A DNA stretch of 64,000 bases from Pohlia nutans. Lineage: Eukaryota; Streptophyta; Bryopsida; Bryales; Mniaceae. The notes beneath the pieces are model-generated. The model saw only the letters and a program-made list of their open reading frames with translations. It ran no database searches and had not been told where the DNA came from. Position numbers and translations under genes: made by a program. The stretch covers positions 10,320,713 to 10,384,712 of the forward strand of contig CM040093.1 of NCBI GenBank assembly GCA_022496805.1, in the 5' to 3' direction. This document shows, piece by piece, positions 58,764 through 64,000 of the stretch (position 1 is its first letter; each line of letters starts with the position of its first letter).

Positions 58764-61700
58764 ATGAACAAAAATCATAACTCAAGACCTCGGCCTTTGG
58801 CTAAGATCAAGTGTAAGTATATGACTTGTTTTACCATGTTATGCATATGTTATTTCTTGATGTGTTATCATTCATGTTGTCTTTTTAAAGTGTTGATGCT
58901 TTCTTGTTATAGAGATGATTGTGTATCGGCAGAGAGGACTGATGACCTTGAGCGTCTAGTCATTCGTTCAATTGGACCATGGAAGTACGAGGTCGCTAGT
59001 GATGATGATAAGTTGTTGCGCTATGCAGAGATCAAGAAATTGCAATTGCACCTTGAATGTGAGGAGAAACAGATATTATATGAAAGTACTTTGCAAGAGA
59101 GGCACAATGCATTGGCGGAAAAACAATCAGCTTACGTGGTAGAACAACTAAAGCTATTTGATGACTGAGATTTGATGAAGAAGGAGGAAATGGATTGGAG
59201 TTGGTGTCCTCGTTTTGCGACACTTTTAAGGGTTCTCGCAGTACACGGCGCGTCTTTAAGGCCGTGGTTGCATACCCTAGGTGAATGGGATAAGATTGCC
59301 ATAGCTTTAGAGACTAAAATAGAAAATGAGGCTGATACTCTTGATTAGAGTGCCTACACATTGTGAGAGCACTTAAGTTATATGCACAACTTTGTTCCGG
59401 TAAATTTACGCCCATGAGCCATCTATTTGATGGCATGACTAGAGAGAATCTCTTGGCTATAGCCTACAATTAATTCGAATATATGCGGCTTACTGTGTGT
59501 ACTCAAGACGTTTTTGGTTGCAGTTGGTTTCTATTTCCTAGTATGACTTCTTGTAATGAGTCAATTAACGAAGGTCGTAGGGATCTTCTTGGGCTCCTTG
59601 GTTATGATGGCTATAACCAAGAGGCTGTACTTGCAAAAATTGAGGATTTCTTCAATCGTGTGGCACTTAGGGCTATTGTCGACATGATACGACTTGGCAA
59701 AACAAACGCACTTGCTTGCATGTGGTATGAAAAGAAGGATCCTAGCTTGGAACGCCAAAAAATTGACCATGTTTATTGTTCTATTCATTTATCCTTATAT
59801 AGTTGTATTATAATTGAAGTTGATCTTTTATTTACAAAATACAACATTGTTAAAATTTCAACCCAACTCTTGTGTTTTGTAGATTCTTCGCGAACGCATG
59901 GCGGTAAGAGAAGACCTTGATTTTGGTTGGACGTTGTTGGGTTTAGAGGAAAAGCAGCCACATCCTATTTTACAACCTCATATGGATGTTGTTGTCAAAG
60001 CAATGAACAACATGCGATGAGCGCAAGTCCTCGTCACGTTGAAGAATCTTCGTGTGAAGCCCAAATCTCCTCATTTGGAAGAGGAATTCAACGCTTTTGC
60101 AGAGAGCCATACATCTCAAGAGGTAAAACAAAAAATTTGCCTTGGGGAGGATCAATATGGTGGCATTATTGAGGAGAAAGCACCAGATGCAAATGTAACA
60201 GCTGAATGGAATACATCAAATATTGAGGGTCCTCTAAATCTGTGCATTCCTAGTGTTGCATCGTTGAGTGACCTCGAATTGCACTGCTCTCAGCTTGTAT
60301 CATCTGATACATTTAAAATGGATTGGATTGATAGCTTGTCATTCGGTGAGAATGAGTCTACAAAGGAACGGGAGCTTATGACTCTCCAAAAGTCTCATCT
60401 AGCGGCTCCTACTTCTAGAGGTCTGAATGGAGCAATTGCGAGGATGCTACACAAGTGCTCCCCCAGCTTTATACCTGCAAAACATGAGGTGTCGCTTATT
60501 CGGAGCTACAATTGCCAGAGAGCCCCATATCACCAACGCTTCTTTTGTCCAATCCAGTGTAATGTTGGAGGATGTCTACGTTCTTCCCACAAGGACAGAA
60601 ATATTCCACTTGGATTTGACGAAAGTGTTCACTTGTTGTCACAAAATTTGGCTCAGACAAAACTTTTTTCAACCAAATGGACTTAGAAAACTCTTCAGAC
60701 ATCCCCTGGACGTAACAACACCATGTACCCTTCATGACAATCCACTGCCACTCGAAAAGATGGTTGTGCCCAGGCGATCACTCAATGCTGTTGTCAAGAA
60801 CCTAAAGTGGGAGGTGAGTTTTGGCCGCACGGCCTAAACCCCTTTCCATCTTTGTATTAAATTTCTAGTAGAATTGTTTAGGCCGCACGACCTAAACCTT
60901 GAATGCAATTTACTCGTGTATTCCATATCTATGTTTTGGCCGCACAGACTAATCTTTGTTTTGTGTGTGCAGAGATTTGTGAAATCCATGTGCCTAAAAT
61001 TCACGTCCATTGACAACAACACCAGGGTCCTTAAAAAATACACAGACATGAAGGGAGAAATTGTTCTCATTTGCGCTTCAGATGACGTATGGCAGGTGTG
61101 GGAGGACATGTTCAAAGCCTACGACAACGGAGATCTGATAGACCCTAACATGGGCGCTGCATTCATAATGGCCCCCAATTACACAAGGCTCCCACTACTC
61201 CTTCGGGAATGGTTCAGATGTGTGCAGGCTTTAAGCAACACAAAGTTGAAGACTCTAGCTGCACGCCATTCCAAGCAGGACTCTGGTACATTCCAAAGTT
61301 GTGTTCAAGAAGCCCAAACATTTCAAGGTATCTTGCTACTTGGCGAAAGAGTGGGTGGAGAACATGAAGCAGAAGAGTAAAGTTGTGGCTGAGCTTTATA
61401 AGCTCAGACCAAACTACTCAAGACGGCGAGGTAGTGAAGGAAAATTGGAGGCGATTCAAGAAGGAGTACAACTTCACTAGCGCCTCCATGCAGGCCTTGA
61501 TTTGAGAGACTGGGCGTGGATATTACAAGGAGAAGGGAACAAGACCTGGTAAGAACAAGTTGATCGCTGACGGGGACGTTCAATTGTGATGTTTGAAGGC
61601 AATGCGGCATTCAACTTCGTGGATAAGACAAACATGCGGATTGGCGGGTGGGAAACATTAATGAGGGCGCAGACAAGAGAAGGGGTCCCCTCTTTCTTTT

Positions 61701-63043
61701 TTGCGGTCATTGACTTTAGTATGGTTCTCGGTTCTGAAAACAAGGGAGCCATGTCTACACCTTTCTTTGACGCCTTTATGAAGGCGTTCATCAGGTTCAA
61801 GAGCCCCACTTGTTGGAGCCTGACATCATCACAAACTTAGGAAGTCATGTTTTTGCAATGTTTTACGTATGTTGTTGAGATGAACAGGGTGATTACGTTC
61901 GACATACGTTTTGAGCATGTTTATTGTAGAAAAAACATACGAAGGACATATTACAAACATGTAAATTTTATCATGATGTGTTTTTTCATGTTTGTAATAT
62001 GTCTTTTGTACGTTTTTTATACGATATACATACGTAAAACATATGTCGAACGTAATCACCCTTGTTCATCTCAACAACATACGTAAAACATTGCAAAAAC
62101 ATGATTTGCCAAGTTTGTGATGATGTGGCTGTGGATCGTTGATGCGGAAAAGTAGGAACAGGTCCATGACTTGTACAGGAGTACAATCGTTCACGAGTAC
62201 ATAGCGTATTTTACGATCCAAGATAGTTTACGCAAGATTGGTGAATGGCCAAGATTAGGCCGTGCGGCCTAATCTTTAATAAGTTTGTTTTGTATATATA
62301 TATATATATATATCTATATCTATGTTGTTTCTGAATCATAACCTCTAGTTCTTATTTAGGCAACACGGCCAAAACATCAACTAGAATGAACATAGTTTCT
62401 AAAGCGTGCATTATGTATTTTGCAGATGCTTGGACTCAAGGTCTTCACCTTCGCGGCAAGTTCAGAGGCAGAAGACTATCTAGAGCATAAGGCAGATGCA
62501 AAGAAAATGGACCTGGTAGACTTTATTACCGATGCCTTCGACGCTGAGTTAGAAGGGGAGGTTCCAATAGACACATTTTAATTGTCTTCAGGCAATTCTA
62601 TTGAGGTTCCTCGAATTGTCGTTCTAGGGGAGGATGTATAAGCGCGTGACACTCCAATGGTGCAAGAAGAGCAAGAGGAGGGAGAAAGTGAGGGAGAGGA
62701 GGAGGTAATAGGCCCACAACAGCATATATCCGCACAGGGCTCTGTTCCAATGGCCACTCCCGCCATACATTCCATTTTGTCAACTCCCACTGGGAGGAGG
62801 CTCAACGACAAGCCTTCTAAATCAAAGACACCGACCAACATGCCCTCTGTGGAGTTGTCTAAAGAAGCTCTTGCAGAGATGTTGGACTTGTACATAAGCA
62901 AACAAGCAAGAAAACAGAAGCTTTCGTACATGGTTGTTAGTTGGGTTTCTCCATGGAAGTCACTGATAACAATAAGTGAGTTACAACAGGACCTAAGAGG
63001 AGAGTTGAGCGGGGCTATTGTGGAAGAATGTGGAGACTACTAA
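58764..63043 (+). pseudogene. Multi-exon relic of an unrecognised protein family
   Basis: A series of plus-strand coding blocks continues across nonsense codons in the same frame. Examples: 58920-59348 (ERTDDLERLVIRSIGPWKYE; TGA at 59166, TAG at 59346), 59350-59470 (IVRALKLYAQLC, in another frame), 59520-59760 (GRRDLLGLLGYDGYNQEAVL), 60039-60450, 60430-60813 joined by GTGAGT to 60973 (FVKSMCLKF, MGAAFIMAPNYTRLPLLLRE), 61290-61440 (CYLAKEWVENMKQKSKVVAE), 61430-61570 (VKENWRRFKKEYNF; TGA at 61503), 61590-61820 (AAFNFVDKTNMRIGGWETLM), 62123-62250 (TAG at 62153) and 62427-63043 (TAA at 62579 and 62639). Splice signals look real. A foldback MITE interrupts one block at 61824. Function not recognised; a host gene or the coding part of an old transposon are both possible. 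Confidence 0.6.
61824..62125. mobile_element. Foldback MITE inside a coding block of the 58-63 kb relic
   Basis: Ends CATCATCACAAACTTAGGAA and TTGCCAAGTTTGTGATGATG pair; arms carry TTTTGCAATGTTTTACGTATG, shared in part with the intron 4 element at 23121-23410. Protein-like frames resume on the far side. Confidence 0.75.
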
Positions 63044-63640
63044 CTATATCCAGACTTAGAAGACCGAGGTGGTTTATCAGCAGTGACATCCAAGTCAGTC
63101 AATATTGTCCTCGGAAGGTTGATAACTTAGAGTTTAGCCGAGACTTCATGGGTTGAGGACCTTAGGCTGGACTAGAAAAGATGCCCAAGTATTCTTCTAC
63201 GTATAGAGACCTATTTAAGCATTAATCTGGACTTCACAGACAAGGGTGAGAGTAGGAAACTTTGGGACGACTCGGGGTTAGAGGAGATGAATGTAAGACG
63301 ACTATGGTATCCAAGGAGATCTAACGCGACATAGTTCACGCTCTAGAGAGAGAGAAGTAACTTTAAGTATTGGTGTCCATAGCAAAGTAATTGCATGGTA
63401 GCCAAGGACATTTCATGGGTTGTAGATTGGCAAGAGAAGGGAAGATTGCTTGGAATAACACAAAGAGTAAGACAAAGTTCATGTATGATAAGAGAAACAA
63501 GCAGTATTGAGAGACAGTGAGAGAGCAAGTGAAGAATTAGACAATCATTCATTCTTTGGTCTCCAAGGGAGTAAAAGATACATGTACACCACTATAAACA
63601 TCAATGGCGACCCAGTGTCAAGCTAAGATAGACTAGGACC
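63020..63640 (+). other. Possible LTR end and primer-binding site at the right edge
   Basis: A stretch from about 63031 (TGTGGAGACTACTAACTATA) to about 63600 (CACCACTATAAACA) begins TG, ends CA and is followed within a few bases by TGGCGACCCAGTGTC, which has the TGG start of a tRNA primer-binding site. The matching second LTR would be outside the window. Speculative. Confidence 0.25.
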
Positions 63641-64000
63641 CAGTTTGAGCAAGTGAGCGAGTGAGTCTATTTCTATCTCCCTGCATCCCTTATACTACTC
63701 TGCCCTAACTACACGTGAGCACTGCCAGTGCCACCGCCTGACGTCCATGTTGTCCTTGGTCGCCGCGGCTTTCTAATGTTACCTTATCCTACTATGGCGC
63801 GAGGTAACACGGGTCAAGGGCATTGAAGTTTGAGTGTAAAGTGGCCCTATTATAGTAATAATATTGTGCAAGTTATGTTGTTAGCCAAATTCCACATTTG
63901 TTATATCAACCTTGGTCCATGTGTTCCATTTAATAAACGACACTCGTACCACGCCTTGACCTCTCCTGCCATGTCACTGAGGCGTTGTGAAGGAGGGCGT

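Overview
The window reads as AT-rich nuclear DNA of a land plant. The genes have GT-AG introns, and the families are plant ones: a KT/HAK/KUP potassium transporter, a plastid-type diaminopimelate decarboxylase, a calcium-dependent protein kinase (CDPK), an S-protein-homolog (SPH) secreted protein, and an NSE2/MMS21-type SUMO ligase. Genes are sparse and much of the rest is small foldback transposons (MITEs), SINEs and decayed genes. A non-seed plant (bryophyte, lycophyte or fern) is a guess, resting mainly on the kinase flavour and on a possible, weak resemblance of one gene to a ciliary protein family.

Layout. 0-8 kb: MITEs, then two decayed kinase genes on the minus strand (a receptor-like kinase at 3.4-5.5 kb and a TKL-type kinase at 6.4-7.25 kb). 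8-12.6 kb: no supported gene. 12.6-14.5 kb: a small GC-rich SPH gene behind a tandem array of about 200-bp units that includes its probable 5' UTR intron. 17.2-25.0 kb: a complete 11-exon potassium transporter on the minus strand, with transposon-derived sequence in eight of its ten introns. 27.15-30.9 kb: a four-exon gene of uncertain family on the plus strand, head to head with the transporter. 32.0-34.1 kb: an intact two-exon lysine-pathway gene on the minus strand. 34.4-39.8 kb: foldback elements and AT-rich intergenic DNA. 39.8-44.4 kb: a CDPK pseudogene that has lost its start codon and carries two in-frame TGA codons. 44.4-50.3 kb: AT-rich DNA with SINE relics. 50.3-54.0 kb: the NSE2-like SUMO ligase, whose first ATG lies 5 nt after the end of a MITE. 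54.8-57.1 kb: a repeat copy, a SINE with target-site duplications, and a large foldback element enclosing a BCS1-type AAA-ATPase fragment. 58-63 kb: a GNAT acetyltransferase pseudogene and a multi-exon relic of unknown family. The right edge may hold the 5' end of an LTR element.

The live genes (potassium transport, lysine synthesis, SUMO ligation, a secreted SPH peptide, the 890-residue unknown) do not form a pathway. What unites the window is transposon biology. A MITE family with TTAA at its ends and CCC-starting inverted repeats recurs at least nine times, often inside introns, and other elements share the same TTAA/CCC termini. Several dead genes carry stops explainable as C-to-T changes at CG or CHG sites, which suggests long-term DNA methylation. 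All exon joins were derived by eye from splice signals, reading phase and family resemblance; no search or alignment was run.
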